A stretch of DNA of 64,000 nucleotides from G965267185 sp965267185 (GTDB lineage: Bacteria > Pseudomonadota > Alphaproteobacteria > UBA6615). Of this stretch, positions 7,173-16,045 are shown one piece after another; the stretch's first letter is position 1, and each line of letters starts with the position of its first letter. The notes beneath the pieces are model-generated. The model was not told where the DNA came from and searched no databases. It worked only from the letters and a program-made list of their open reading frames with translations. Position numbers and translations under genes: made by a program. Location: positions 2,232,001 to 2,296,000 of the forward strand of contig OZ253937.1 in assembly GCA_965267185.1 (NCBI GenBank). Reading direction: 5' to 3'.

Positions 7173-9944
7173 ATGCTGAGTTTAGGCCTCCTGTCTTTTG
7201 CCGCTCCCTGGATCCTCGCCGGTCTGGCCGCATTGCCGGTCTTATGGTGGCTGCTCCGCGCCGTTCCACCGGCGCCGCGGCGTATTACCTTCCCGGCCAT
7301 CCGGCTTCTGTTCGGCCTCGAACAGCGCGAGGAAACGCCGCACCGCACGCCATGGTGGCTGCTGCTCTTGCGCCTTAGCCTTGCCGCCCTGGTTATCGCC
7401 GCCTTCGCGCATCCCATCGTTAATCCCGCGCGCGAACTGCGGGGTAGCGGGCCGTTGCTCATGGTGATCGACAATGGATGGGCGGCAGCGCGGGATTGGC
7501 CGGCCCGCCTCGCGACGGCTGCCGACCTATTGGATCAAGCCGAGCGCAGCGATAAGAACGTCATTGTGGTGACCACGGCGCCCGAAGTTGGCGAACCTTT
7601 GGCGGCGTCCGATCTAATGCGGCCCGCCCAAGCACGTGACTACCTCCTGACGATCGAGCCCAAACCCTGGCCGGCAGACCGCGATGCGGCGGCGGTGGCA
7701 ATCGCCGACCTCCAGCTCGACGGTTCGGTCAACGCGGTCTGGCTCAGCGACGGGCTCGCCAGCGAGCGGGAAACTGCCGAAGAACCGGCATCGGACAACG
7801 CGAATACCGTCGCCATCGACGAATCGCTCGTCCGCCAGCTCCAGGCGTCGGGTGGATTGCAGCTTTTCACACCACCTGTCGACGCATTACCCACCGCGAT
7901 TATCGGCGTCGACAATGCGGCGGACGCCATTGTCGTACAGCTCGCTCGGCCGATATCGAGCGCACCACAGAATGTCGATCTTATCGCGCTCGCCGACGAC
8001 GGGCGTCTACTCGCCCGCGAGGCCGTGCAATTTGGGCCCGGTTCTAAGACCGCCGACATACGGCTCGCACTTCCCAGCGAACTACGCAATCGGGTTGCCC
8101 GCATCGCGGTCGCCGACGAAACGACAATCGGCGCGGTCTTCCTCGTCGATGAACGCTTTCGCCGCCGTCCTGTGGGCATCGCCTCAGGCGACCGCTCGGA
8201 AGTCGACCAACCGCTGCTCGGCGACGCGTTCTATGTGAGTCGCGCGCTCGAGCCGTTCGCCGAATTAAGAGAAGGTACGATCGACGAGTTACTTGAGCGC
8301 GAGCTTGCGGTTCTGATGCTCGCCGATATCGGTACGCTGACCGGCCTGGAGCAGACGCAGCTTACAGCGTGGATCGAGGACGGCGGCGTTCTCGTTCGCT
8401 TCGCCGGTGCCAAACTGGCCGAAGGCTCCGACCAGTTTCTGCCGGTAACCCTACGGCGCGGCGGCCGCATCTTCGGCGGTGTCATGAGCTGGGAACAGCC
8501 GGCAACATTAGCGGCGTTCGAACCCGACTCGCCGTTTGCCGGTCTCGACGTTTCCGAAGAAATCGTTGTGACGCGGCAGGTTCTGGCCGAACCCTCTCCC
8601 ACTCTGGCGAGCAAGACCTGGGCGCGTTTGAGCGACGGTACACCATTGGTAACCGCCGTTCAGCGCGGCGATGGCTGGTTGATCCTTTTCCATACGACCG
8701 CCAATGCCGAATGGTCGTCGCTCGCCCTTTCGGGCCTCTATGTAGATATGCTGCGGCGGATCGTTACCTTGAGCCAGGGTGTCGCCAGTGATGCCGAAAC
8801 CGGCACATTGCGGCCCCACCGCGTGCTCGACGCATTCGGCCATTTCGTCGATCCGAAAGTCACGGTGCGCCCGATCGAAGCCGCCGATGCAAACTCGGTC
8901 CGAATTTCGCCGCAAACGCCTCCGGGTCTCTATGGCCCCGAGGGCAGCCGCCGGGCGATCAACCTGGGGCCGGAGATTACCGAACTGAGCGTCCTCGATG
9001 ATTCAGCGGCTGGCGTATTTCCCACCCTCTACGGTCCGGCGCAGCAAATCGATCTACGGTCATGGTTCCTAACCGCAGCGCTTGTGCTTCTATTGATAGA
9101 TTTCGTTATTGGCCTCGCGCTGCGCGGGCTGCTACCCGCGCAAGCGGCCAGAGGTACGGCAGCGGCCGTTGGAGCGCTCGCTGTCAGTATCGCAATTATC
9201 GCCGGTACCGGCGAAGCAATCGCACAGACAAGCGACCGTTTCGCCATCGACGTCACCAGCGATACGCGGCTCGCCTACGTTCTAACCGGCGATACCCGGC
9301 TCGACGAGACCAGCAGGGCCGGCCTCGTCGGTCTGGGCCTGGTGCTCGAAACACGCACATCGGTCGTGCCCGGCGAACCGGTCGGCCTCGATATCGAGCG
9401 CGATGAGCTCTTGTTCTTTCCCTTGCTGTACTGGCCGATGTCGAGCGCCCAGCAGCCGCTTAGCGACCGGGCCAAGGCTCGAATCAATCAGTACATGCGA
9501 ACCGGTGGGTCGATCTTGTTCGACACAAGGGACCAACAGTTTACCGGCGGGGTCGGCGACGGCGCGCAGCAGTTACGTCAACTCGTCGACGGGCTCGATA
9601 TTCCAGCGCTCATACCGGTGCCAGGGAACCACGTTCTCACCAAGGCATTCTATCTGCTGCAGGACTTCCCCGGCCGTTGGGATGGTGGGCAGTTATGGGT
9701 CGAGCAACCCGACGAGCGGGTTAACGATGGTGTTTCCTCGGTCATCGTTGGCAGCAACGACTACGCAGCCGCGTGGGCGGTCGATAGAAACGGCCGGTCG
9801 CTGTTTCCCGTGATACCGGGCAGCGACCGGCAACGGGAGCTGGCCTTCCGGTTCGGCGTCAATCTGGTGATGTACGCCCTCACCGGGAATTACAAGGCCG
9901 ACCAAGTCCATGTCGACGCCATCCTCGAGCGTCTAGGGCAATAG
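7173..9944 (+). CDS. BatA-N / DUF4159 fusion membrane protein
   Basis: The 923-residue product has an N-terminal BatA-like region with two transmembrane helices (about residues 7-28 and 58-78). A large extracytoplasmic section follows, resembling a VWA and amidotransferase-like fold. Two further hydrophobic stretches lie near residues 630-680, and a C-terminal DUF4159 domain runs from about 690 to 920 (DELLFFPLLYWPM, GGSILFDTRDQQ). It is the third gene of the MoxR operon, 15 nt after DUF58. Aerotolerance names (Bat) come from Bacteroides and are not proven here. The likely role is a membrane-anchored partner or client of the MoxR ATPase. Confidence 0.88.
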   Translation: MLSLGLLSFAAPWILAGLAALPVLWWLLRAVPPAPRRITFPAIRLLFGLEQREETPHRTPWWLLLLRLSLAALVIAAFAHPIVNPARELRGSGPLLMVIDNGWAAARDWPARLATAADLLDQAERSDKNVIVVTTAPEVGEPLAASDLMRPAQARDYLLTIEPKPWPADRDAAAVAIADLQLDGSVNAVWLSDGLASERETAEEPASDNANTVAIDESLVRQLQASGGLQLFTPPVDALPTAIIGVDNAADAIVVQLARPISSAPQNVDLIALADDGRLLAREAVQFGPGSKTADIRLALPSELRNRVARIAVADETTIGAVFLVDERFRRRPVGIASGDRSEVDQPLLGDAFYVSRALEPFAELREGTIDELLERELAVLMLADIGTLTGLEQTQLTAWIEDGGVLVRFAGAKLAEGSDQFLPVTLRRGGRIFGGVMSWEQPATLAAFEPDSPFAGLDVSEEIVVTRQVLAEPSPTLASKTWARLSDGTPLVTAVQRGDGWLILFHTTANAEWSSLALSGLYVDMLRRIVTLSQGVASDAETGTLRPHRVLDAFGHFVDPKVTVRPIEAADANSVRISPQTPPGLYGPEGSRRAINLGPEITELSVLDDSAAGVFPTLYGPAQQIDLRSWFLTAALVLLLIDFVIGLALRGLLPAQAARGTAAAVGALAVSIAIIAGTGEAIAQTSDRFAIDVTSDTRLAYVLTGDTRLDETSRAGLVGLGLVLETRTSVVPGEPVGLDIERDELLFFPLLYWPMSSAQQPLSDRAKARINQYMRTGGSILFDTRDQQFTGGVGDGAQQLRQLVDGLDIPALIPVPGNHVLTKAFYLLQDFPGRWDGGQLWVEQPDERVNDGVSSVIVGSNDYAAAWAVDRNGRSLFPVIPGSDRQRELAFRFGVNLVMYALTGNYKADQVHVDAILERLGQ

Positions 9945-9954
9945 GCGTCGCGCG

Positions 9955-12093
9955 ATGAACAATTTTTCGATCGTCTGGGACCCTCTCCTGCCGGCCAATA
10001 TTCTTATCGTAGTTGCGGCAATAAGCGCCGCGATCTTTTTGCTCGGCCTTGTCGCGCCGCGGATCGGCCGCGTGGCACCCGCCTTGGGATGGCGCGTAAT
10101 CACTGCCGGGGCCCTAGTGGCGGCGCTCGCCAATCCGTCGGTCATCGTCGAGGACCGCGAACCGCTCAGCGATATCGCCATTGTCGTCGTCGACGAGAGC
10201 CTGAGCCAAAGCATCGGCGACCGGGCCGAAGAAACGCGCCAGGCGCTGGCAAATGTGGAAGCCCAGTTTGCCAACCGGGACGGGTTAGAGTTGCGTGTGG
10301 TCCGGGTGAGCGCGTCGTCGGATCCGGCCTCTATCGACGCCGGAATCCAGCCCCCCACGGGCACCAGATTGTTTTCGGCGCTCGAAAGCGCCATGGCGGA
10401 TATACCGCGCGACCGGTTCGCTGGCGCCATGTTCATTACCGACGGTCAAGTACACGACGCGCCGGAACTGTTGGAGGATTTCGCGATCGATGGTCCGCTG
10501 CACGTTCTTTTGTCGGGCCGCCCGGACGCCGGCGACCGGCGCTTATCGGTTGTCCAGTCGCCAGGCTACGGCATCGTCGGTCAGAGTGTTCGTCTCACGC
10601 TGCGTATTGATGAACCCGGTCCGGTCCGTGCCCGCCAAGCCCAGGTTACCATACGGCGCGACGGCGAATCCGATGGCCGCACGATTTTGGCCCCTGTTGG
10701 ATCAGATCACACTATCGAACTGACGGTCGACCGCGGCGGGCCGAGCGTCTACGACATTTCCGTCGCTGCCGGACCAGCGGAACTGACCCTCGCCAACAAC
10801 CGGTCGATTGTCGTCGTAAACGGCATTCGCGACCGGCTCCGCGTTCTCCTGGTGTCGGGCCAGCCTCACCCCGGCGAGCGCATGTGGCGCAATCTCTTAA
10901 AGGCCGATCCGTCGGTCGACCTCGTTCATTTCACGATCCTCCGCCCACCTGAGAAACAGGACGGCACCCCGGTGCGCGAGCTCAGCCTCATTGCATTTCC
11001 CTACCGAGAGCTGTTCGAAGTTAAGCTCGACGAGTTCGATCTCATCATTTTCGATCGGTACCGGCGTATGGGCGTCCTGCCATCAGTCTACTTGCGGAAT
11101 ATCGCCGATTATGTGGAGGCGGGCGGCGCCCTTCTCGATGCGGCCACGGCGAGCCGCTCGCCCCTGACCAGCTTGTATCTGACAGACCTCTCGCGGGTGC
11201 TCCCAGGTCAGCCCACCGGCGATGTGGTGAGCGAGCCGTTCCGCGCCGGCGTCACCGATGTGGGACGGCGGCATCCGGTGACTGCCTCATTACGTGGCCT
11301 GCCGCCGCTGGGATCGGACACGCCACCGGAATGGGGACGCTGGTTCCGCCAGATCGACGCCCAACGGCGTTCGGGCACCGTAGTGATGGACGGTACGGAA
11401 GATCGCCCCCTACTCATTCTCGATCGCGTCGGCGAAGGGCGGGTGGCCCAAATTCTAAGCGATCACATCTGGCTGTGGGCGCGGGATTTCGAAGGTGGTG
11501 GCCCCCATGACGAGTTGCTCCGCCGCCTCGCGCACTGGCTAATGAAGGAGCCCGAGCTCGAGGAGGAACGGTTGACGGCGGTGGCGCGCGCAAACCGGCT
11601 TCAGATCACGCGGCGCAGCCTCGAACCGGTCTCAGAACCCGTCGAAGTTACATTTCCCTCGGGCCGAACCGAGCAAATCACCCTCGAAGAGGCCGGGGAA
11701 GGAAGAGCGGTCGGAGAACTGGAGATCGACGAGGCCGGCCTTTATCAGCTCAACGATGGTGAAAGATCGACGTTGGCCGGTGTCGGCGCTCTCAACCCGG
11801 TCGAGCTAAGCGACGTCAGGGCAACCGACCTCGTTCTAAGACCCGTGGTGTCGGCCACTGGTGGCGCCATCTCCTGGCTAGAGGAGAATCCCGTTCCCGA
11901 TATTCGCCACAACCAGCGCGGCCGCGATATGGCCAATGTCGGCGCGAATACCAACACTCGATGGCTTGCCTTCCAGGCGAACGATGCCTTTACGGTGAGC
12001 GGCATCCGCGCGCTGCCGCTCCTGCCCACCCTGCTCCTATTGTTTCTCACAGCAGCGGCCCTGCTTTTAGCCTGGCGGCGCGAAGGTCGCTGA
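9955..12093 (+). CDS. large VWA-like membrane protein of the MoxR cluster
   Basis: This 712-residue protein has two N-terminal membrane helices (about 13-33 and 45-62) and one C-terminal helix (about 688-707). The soluble part begins with IAIVVVDESLSQS, in which D80, S82 and S84 form a DxSxS metal-site motif. MFITDGQVHD follows further on, as in VWA domains. A later segment (RVLLVSGQPHPGERMWRNLL ... DLIIFDRYRRMG) resembles the glutamine-amidotransferase-like fold seen in such proteins, without an obvious catalytic triad. It starts 10 nt after the DUF4159 gene and ends the operon. The function is unknown; a partner role with MoxR is inferred. Confidence 0.8.
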   Translation: MNNFSIVWDPLLPANILIVVAAISAAIFLLGLVAPRIGRVAPALGWRVITAGALVAALANPSVIVEDREPLSDIAIVVVDESLSQSIGDRAEETRQALANVEAQFANRDGLELRVVRVSASSDPASIDAGIQPPTGTRLFSALESAMADIPRDRFAGAMFITDGQVHDAPELLEDFAIDGPLHVLLSGRPDAGDRRLSVVQSPGYGIVGQSVRLTLRIDEPGPVRARQAQVTIRRDGESDGRTILAPVGSDHTIELTVDRGGPSVYDISVAAGPAELTLANNRSIVVVNGIRDRLRVLLVSGQPHPGERMWRNLLKADPSVDLVHFTILRPPEKQDGTPVRELSLIAFPYRELFEVKLDEFDLIIFDRYRRMGVLPSVYLRNIADYVEAGGALLDAATASRSPLTSLYLTDLSRVLPGQPTGDVVSEPFRAGVTDVGRRHPVTASLRGLPPLGSDTPPEWGRWFRQIDAQRRSGTVVMDGTEDRPLLILDRVGEGRVAQILSDHIWLWARDFEGGGPHDELLRRLAHWLMKEPELEEERLTAVARANRLQITRRSLEPVSEPVEVTFPSGRTEQITLEEAGEGRAVGELEIDEAGLYQLNDGERSTLAGVGALNPVELSDVRATDLVLRPVVSATGGAISWLEENPVPDIRHNQRGRDMANVGANTNTRWLAFQANDAFTVSGIRALPLLPTLLLLFLTAAALLLAWRREGR

Positions 12094-12144
12094 GAAAACC
12101 GATTGGCGTGAAATTAGGTCTTGCCGCGGGGTTCGAAATCGTAG

Positions 12145-12168
12145 ATAGTTAACTATATGGTTAACTAT
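12145..12168. promoter_or_regulatory. operator-like palindrome over the arsR-type start codon
   Basis: Perfect 9-bp arms ATAGTTAAC and GTTAACTAT are separated by six bases (TATATG). The spacer contains the ATG of the downstream ArsR-family gene. Such symmetry is what a dimeric winged-helix regulator would bind, so autoregulation by blocking initiation of the operon is inferred. Confidence 0.65.
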
Positions 12169-12513
12169 TCATCCCTCGATCGCACATTCGCCGCCCTTGC
12201 CGATCCCACTCGGCGGGCGATCCTGAGCCGCCTCGCCCTTGGCGACGCCAACGTCGGCGAGCTCGCCGAGCCATTCTCGATGTCCCTACCCGCCGTGTCG
12301 AAACACCTTCGCGTTCTCGAAGAGGCCGGGTTGCTGGTTCGGCACAAGGAAGGCCGCACCCATCATTGCCAATTGCGCACCGAGCCGTTGAGCGACGCCG
12401 CCCAATGGATCGAAGAAGCCCGCCAGTTCTGGGATGACCGCTTAGATGCTCTGGCGCAATTCCTCAGCCAACCGGCAGAAGGCTCGGGCAAGAAGAAGGA
12501 ACCGAAGAAATGA
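12157..12513 (+). CDS. ArsR-family winged-helix transcriptional regulator
   Basis: The 118-residue product has the ArsR-type helix-turn-helix core: FAALADPTRRAILSRLA, then LAEPFSMSLPAVSKHLRVLEEAGLLVRHKEGR. No cysteine pair for metal sensing is present, so it belongs to the group that pairs with SRPBCC proteins rather than to the metal sensors. It overlaps the following SRPBCC gene by 4 nt (ATGA). A perfect inverted repeat covers its start codon, suggesting self-repression. The inducing signal is unknown. A glutathione transferase lies downstream, which hints at detoxification, but this is inference. Confidence 0.92.
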   Translation: MVNYSSLDRTFAALADPTRRAILSRLALGDANVGELAEPFSMSLPAVSKHLRVLEEAGLLVRHKEGRTHHCQLRTEPLSDAAQWIEEARQFWDDRLDALAQFLSQPAEGSGKKKEPKK

Positions 12514-12980
12514 CCGAAGCAACAATGGTGATGAACGAGACCGACGAGGGCCATACTCTGAATATGACCCGGCGGTTCGCCGCATCGCGCGAACGGGTCT
12601 ATGCCGCCTGGACCGAGAGAGAACTGGTGTCGCAATGGTTCGGTCCAGAGACAGTGACGTGCAAAATTCACGAATGGGATGCTCGACCGGGCGGCGAATA
12701 CAGCCTCACAATGCATCATGCCGATGGCGACGAAACACCGCTCTCAGGCGTGTTCCAGGAAATGTCGCCGCCGGAACGGCTGGTCTACACCTGGACGTGG
12801 GGCGGCGAGGGCCCAATGGCCGGCCGCGAGACCTTGCTGACCTTGGAATTCGAAGAAGCCGGCAACGAAACCGTGCTGCACCTCAGCCATTCGCTTCTAC
12901 CGACCGAGAACGCCGCGGAAATGCACGGCAAGGGATGGAGCAGTTCGCTCGACAGCCTCGAAGCCGCGCTGGCGGCATAG
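12510..12980 (+). CDS. SRPBCC (AHSA1-like) domain protein
   Basis: The 156-residue product matches the START/Bet v1-like AHSA1 family, which binds hydrophobic ligands in a deep cavity. Family features are the opening LNMTRRFAASRERVYAAWTE, then WFGPE, GGEYSLTMH, and a C-terminal GWSSSLDSLEAAL helix. The ATG sits inside the ATGA overlap with the ArsR gene. This ArsR-SRPBCC pairing is common in proteobacteria, but its ligands are mostly unknown. The protein is probably cytoplasmic, with no signal peptide. Confidence 0.9.
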   Translation: MTEATMVMNETDEGHTLNMTRRFAASRERVYAAWTERELVSQWFGPETVTCKIHEWDARPGGEYSLTMHHADGDETPLSGVFQEMSPPERLVYTWTWGGEGPMAGRETLLTLEFEEAGNETVLHLSHSLLPTENAAEMHGKGWSSSLDSLEAALAA

Positions 12981-13004
12981 CCTAATTCAACAAGGGAGAG
13001 AGAT

Positions 13005-13613
13005 ATGTCCGACGTTATTCTTCATGGAGTTGGCCCCAGCAGCTATGTCCGTACCTGCCGGATGGCGCTCGACGAAAAGGGCGTCGCCTACACCCACGAT
13101 CAAGTTATGCCCAATACCCCCGAGCAGATTGCACGCCATCCGTGGGGGAAGGTTCCGGCCTTGGCCCATGGCGACGTGATGCTGTTCGAGTCGGCTGCGA
13201 TCACGCGCTACGTCGACGAAGCATTTGACGGCCCCGCTTTGCAGCCAGCCGACGCTGTCGACCGCGCGCGCATGGAGCAGTGGATCTCCGCCTTTATCGA
13301 TTACATGTACGGCCCCATCGTGCACGATATCGTCATCCAACGGGTCGTCGTCGAAAGCCCCGACGAGAGCGTTATCGCGGCAGCCGTACCGAGCGCCGAA
13401 AAAGCTCTTGGAATTCTCAACACTCAGTTGGCGACGACGCCCTACCTCGCCGGCGCGTCACTATCGCTGGCTGATTTGTTCGTTCTGCCGGCCATCAACT
13501 ATCTCGCAATGGTTCCCGAAGGCGGGCCATTGCTGGAGAAGGCCAGCAGCGTATCCGACTGGGCAGACCGGATGGCCGCCCGCGAAAGCGCACAGATCGC
13601 GCTCGCCGCGTAG
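13005..13613 (+). CDS. glutathione S-transferase family protein
   Basis: The 202-residue product has the two-domain GST layout. The N-terminal thioredoxin-like half contains GPSSYVRTCRMALDEKG, the cis-proline block GKVPAL and the glutathione-binding FESAAITRYVDE. The helical C-terminal half contains YLAGASLSLADLFVLP with its conserved Asp. A strong AAGGGAGAGAG site precedes the ATG. It lies 24 nt after the SRPBCC gene and is probably co-transcribed from the ArsR promoter. Substrate is not predictable. A GC-rich hairpin follows the stop. Confidence 0.92.
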   Translation: MSDVILHGVGPSSYVRTCRMALDEKGVAYTHDQVMPNTPEQIARHPWGKVPALAHGDVMLFESAAITRYVDEAFDGPALQPADAVDRARMEQWISAFIDYMYGPIVHDIVIQRVVVESPDESVIAAAVPSAEKALGILNTQLATTPYLAGASLSLADLFVLPAINYLAMVPEGGPLLEKASSVSDWADRMAARESAQIALAA

Positions 13614-13635
13614 ATACCGCAGCATCAACTCCTCA

Positions 13636-13666
13636 GACGCGGCGCCCGTTCGTTGGGCGCTGCGTC
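13636..13666 (+). terminator. stem-loop after the GST gene, possible terminator
   Basis: Arms GACGCGGCGCCC and GGGCGCTGCGTC form a 12-bp stem with one G-U pair around the loop GTTCGTT. The following sequence (GCATTTGGGG) has only a short T-run, so intrinsic termination would be weak. Confidence 0.45.
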
Positions 13667-13754
13667 GCATTTGGGGCTCGACAAATTACCGCCGCCATAC
13701 AACATAATCGCCTACGCCGCAGACTGCGGTGGAAACGAAGGCAGGGAGACCGGT

Positions 13755-14747
13755 ATGGGCGTAATGATTGACGGCACCTGGCATGTCGAGGAGCCAGCCG
13801 ACCGGCACCAAAACGGCCGATTCAACCACCCCGATTCTGTCATTCGCAACTGGGTCACCGCAGACGGCGCCCCCGGCCCGAGTGGCACCGGCGGCTTCAA
13901 AGCGGAAGCAGGGCGCTACCATCTCTATATCTGCCACGCCTGCCCCTGGGCCCATCGGACTATGATCCTACGGACCTTGAAGGGTTTGGAAGATGCCATC
14001 TCCGTCTCAGTGGTAAACCTGTTCAAGGGCGACGACGGTTGGACCTTCGAAGACGGCGACGGTGTCGTGCCCGATCCGATCTTCGGCGCGCGCTATTTGT
14101 GGGAAATCTACAAACATACCGACGCTGGCTATACCGGGCGCGTTACCGTGCCGGTGCTGTGGGACAAGCAGACCGACAGCATGGTGAATAACGAGTCGTC
14201 GGAAATCATCCGCATGTTCAACAGCGCCTTCGACGCTATCGCGGCGCACCCGGAACGCGACTATTACCCGGAGCCACTGCACGCCGAAATCGACGCGGTG
14301 AACGACCGCGTGTTCAACACGGTAAACATCGGGGTCTACAAGTCGGGTTTTGCCATATCGCAAGAGGCGCATGCAGAAGCGGTCACCGCTCTGTTCGAGA
14401 CCCTAGATTGGCTGGAAGAACGCTTGTCGCAGCAACGCTACCTGGTCGGAGACCGGATCACCGAAGCCGACTGGCGGCTCTTCACCACGTTGCTGCGCTT
14501 CGACCCCGTTTATCACGGGCATTTCAAATGCAACATCCGCCGGCTGGTCGACTACCCCAATCTTTGGAACTACACGCGCGAGCTTTATCAAGTTCCTGGG
14601 GTCGAGAGCACGGTCAACCACTACCACATTAAGCAGCACTATTATTTCAGCCACACCAATGTGAATCCGACCCAGCTCGTGCCGCTCGGTCCCGATATCG
14701 ACTTCGGTGCGCCGCATGACCGCGACCGCTTCAAGAAAGCAGCGTAG
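13755..14747 (+). CDS. glutathionyl-hydroquinone reductase (YqjG/ECM4 type)
   Basis: The 330-residue product fits the xi-class GST family that reductively removes glutathione from glutathionyl-hydroquinones. The catalytic motif C-P-W-A-H-R is present, with C63 as the nucleophile, preceded by YHLYICHA. The C-terminal block ITEADWRLFTTLLRFDPVY.GHFKCN is typical. I chose the ATG at 13755, which has AGGGAG seven bases upstream; a longer frame opens at 13653 but lacks support. Its TAG stop shares its last base with the inverted repeat of the MITE-like element that follows. Confidence 0.93.
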   Translation: MGVMIDGTWHVEEPADRHQNGRFNHPDSVIRNWVTADGAPGPSGTGGFKAEAGRYHLYICHACPWAHRTMILRTLKGLEDAISVSVVNLFKGDDGWTFEDGDGVVPDPIFGARYLWEIYKHTDAGYTGRVTVPVLWDKQTDSMVNNESSEIIRMFNSAFDAIAAHPERDYYPEPLHAEIDAVNDRVFNTVNIGVYKSGFAISQEAHAEAVTALFETLDWLEERLSQQRYLVGDRITEADWRLFTTLLRFDPVYHGHFKCNIRRLVDYPNLWNYTRELYQVPGVESTVNHYHIKQHYYFSHTNVNPTQLVPLGPDIDFGAPHDRDRFKKAA

Positions 14748-15017
14748 AGCGGTTCCTGGTCAGATTGAACCATTCTGGCGGAGCGGATTTGGGTCAAGAT
14801 CAAGGATTTCGGCGAAGAGCATAGCCGAAGCTACGGTCGAGCCGAAATCCGATGGTATTGGCGCAAAGCCGCCCGCCCCTTAAGGGTTGGCGATCGGGAG
14901 GCAGCCACTTTGTCAGACGGTTTGCCCGATGACACCGCATCGTGCTGCACCGTCTTCCGCGTGGACTGCCGCCCCGAACCGCCAACAGAATTGATTCTAT
15001 CTGACCAGGAACCGCTC
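14747..15017. repeat. MITE-like palindromic intergenic element (271 bp)
   Basis: The ends are inverted copies of each other: an 18-bp perfect arm, GAGCGGTTCCTGGTCAGA at 14747-14764, is matched in reverse complement at 15000-15017. The similarity continues imperfectly for another ~14 bases (GAA..CA..TTCTG). An inner inverted repeat, GGATTTCGGC at 14804-14813 and GCCGAAATCC at 14841-14850, lies within. No coding region is supported inside and no clear target-site duplication is seen. The element occupies almost exactly the gap between two convergent genes. It may be a non-autonomous mobile element or a repetitive palindrome. Confidence 0.65.
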
Positions 15018-15020
15018 CAG

Positions 15021-16007
15021 CTAAGCCCGCGGCATTTCGAATTCGACGACGACCGGCGCGTGATGGGACTCCGGCGAATGACCTTCGTTCGCGTAGTCGA
15101 CCAGTTCGTCGACCAGACCTTCATTGTGAATTTCCGCACTGCTGAACCAACGTAGCAGCGCGCGCGATACCAACATGTGGTCGAGCAATAGCGGCTGGCC
15201 GGCGTGAATGACCGAGTAGCGGCGCTCGGCCGGCACCGCGAGTTCGACCGGCACCAGATTGCGCTCAGTCAGCGCACTGTTGCCCGTATCCTCATCGCTT
15301 GCCATGAGAATGCGGGTGGGCGTCTCGGCGGCTCCCGCATTGAAGTCGCCGCAAACGGCAATCATCGCTTGCGGGTCAACCTCAAACAACGCATCGGCCA
15401 TCAGCCGGGCCTCCAGCGCCTGGCCCGAGCGCTTAACCGCGGCGAGAAAAAATCCCTCCGCCCATCCGGCTGCCGACTTCCACGAAAAGGGTCCAGACTT
15501 TTGTCCCGCAATCGCCGCCGCCAAAGGCGCCCGTAGATGCAGATTGATCGCGTGCAAAGGCTGGCCCGAGGGCAATTCGATGCGCGCATATAGCAAAGGC
15601 CGGTCCCATTCCTGGCTTGCCGGCTCGGCCGCCGGCGGGTCTGACATTGTCGGTCGGTAGCCGGGCGGCGATACCAAATCGTGCCGTAGCTGGCGCCATT
15701 CCCGCACCGGCCAGCGGCTCAGAATAACCAGGTTCTGTTTATCCATCGGACCGCCATGGGGGCTTTCGGTGGCGACACACTCAAATTCAGCGAACGGTGT
15801 ATCGGCAAGCAGCGCGCCAAGCGCCGCCAGAGTGCGCGGGGCCTTTGCCGGCTGGCCGTTGACCTCCTGCAAAAACAAAATATCTGCGCTGGTGCGCACC
15901 AATTGGGGACGCAAAACCTCGATCCGCTCGGCGAGCGGCGGCAACAGGCCGGGCCCGTCGTCGAGGTTCTCCAGGTTGAACGTCGCTAATCTAAGCGTAT
16001 CGGCCAT
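15021..16007 (-). CDS. endonuclease/exonuclease/phosphatase (EEP) family protein
   Basis: The 328-residue product has the EEP fold signatures in order: LATFNLENL at the N-terminus, FLQEVNG with the metal-binding Glu, HAINLHLRAP, AVCGDFNAG with the catalytic Asp-Asn pair, and a C-terminal DHMLVS region with conserved His (H in SHHAPVVVEFE). The family includes DNases, phosphodiesterases and lipid phosphatases, so the substrate cannot be called. No signal peptide is seen. It lies upstream of DUF924 on the opposite side of the operon order (DUF924 is first), separated by 38 nt. Confidence 0.85.
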   Translation of the reverse strand: MADTLRLATFNLENLDDGPGLLPPLAERIEVLRPQLVRTSADILFLQEVNGQPAKAPRTLAALGALLADTPFAEFECVATESPHGGPMDKQNLVILSRWPVREWRQLRHDLVSPPGYRPTMSDPPAAEPASQEWDRPLLYARIELPSGQPLHAINLHLRAPLAAAIAGQKSGPFSWKSAAGWAEGFFLAAVKRSGQALEARLMADALFEVDPQAMIAVCGDFNAGAAETPTRILMASDEDTGNSALTERNLVPVELAVPAERRYSVIHAGQPLLLDHMLVSRALLRWFSSAEIHNEGLVDELVDYANEGHSPESHHAPVVVEFEMPRA

Positions 16008-16045
16008 GGCGTCTACAAAGTCTCGACGGACCGGTCGGACGGCGG

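Noticed and set aside
14910..15155. An 81-residue frame starting inside the MITE-like element
   Set aside because: It runs into the reverse-strand EEP gene and shows no protein family features.
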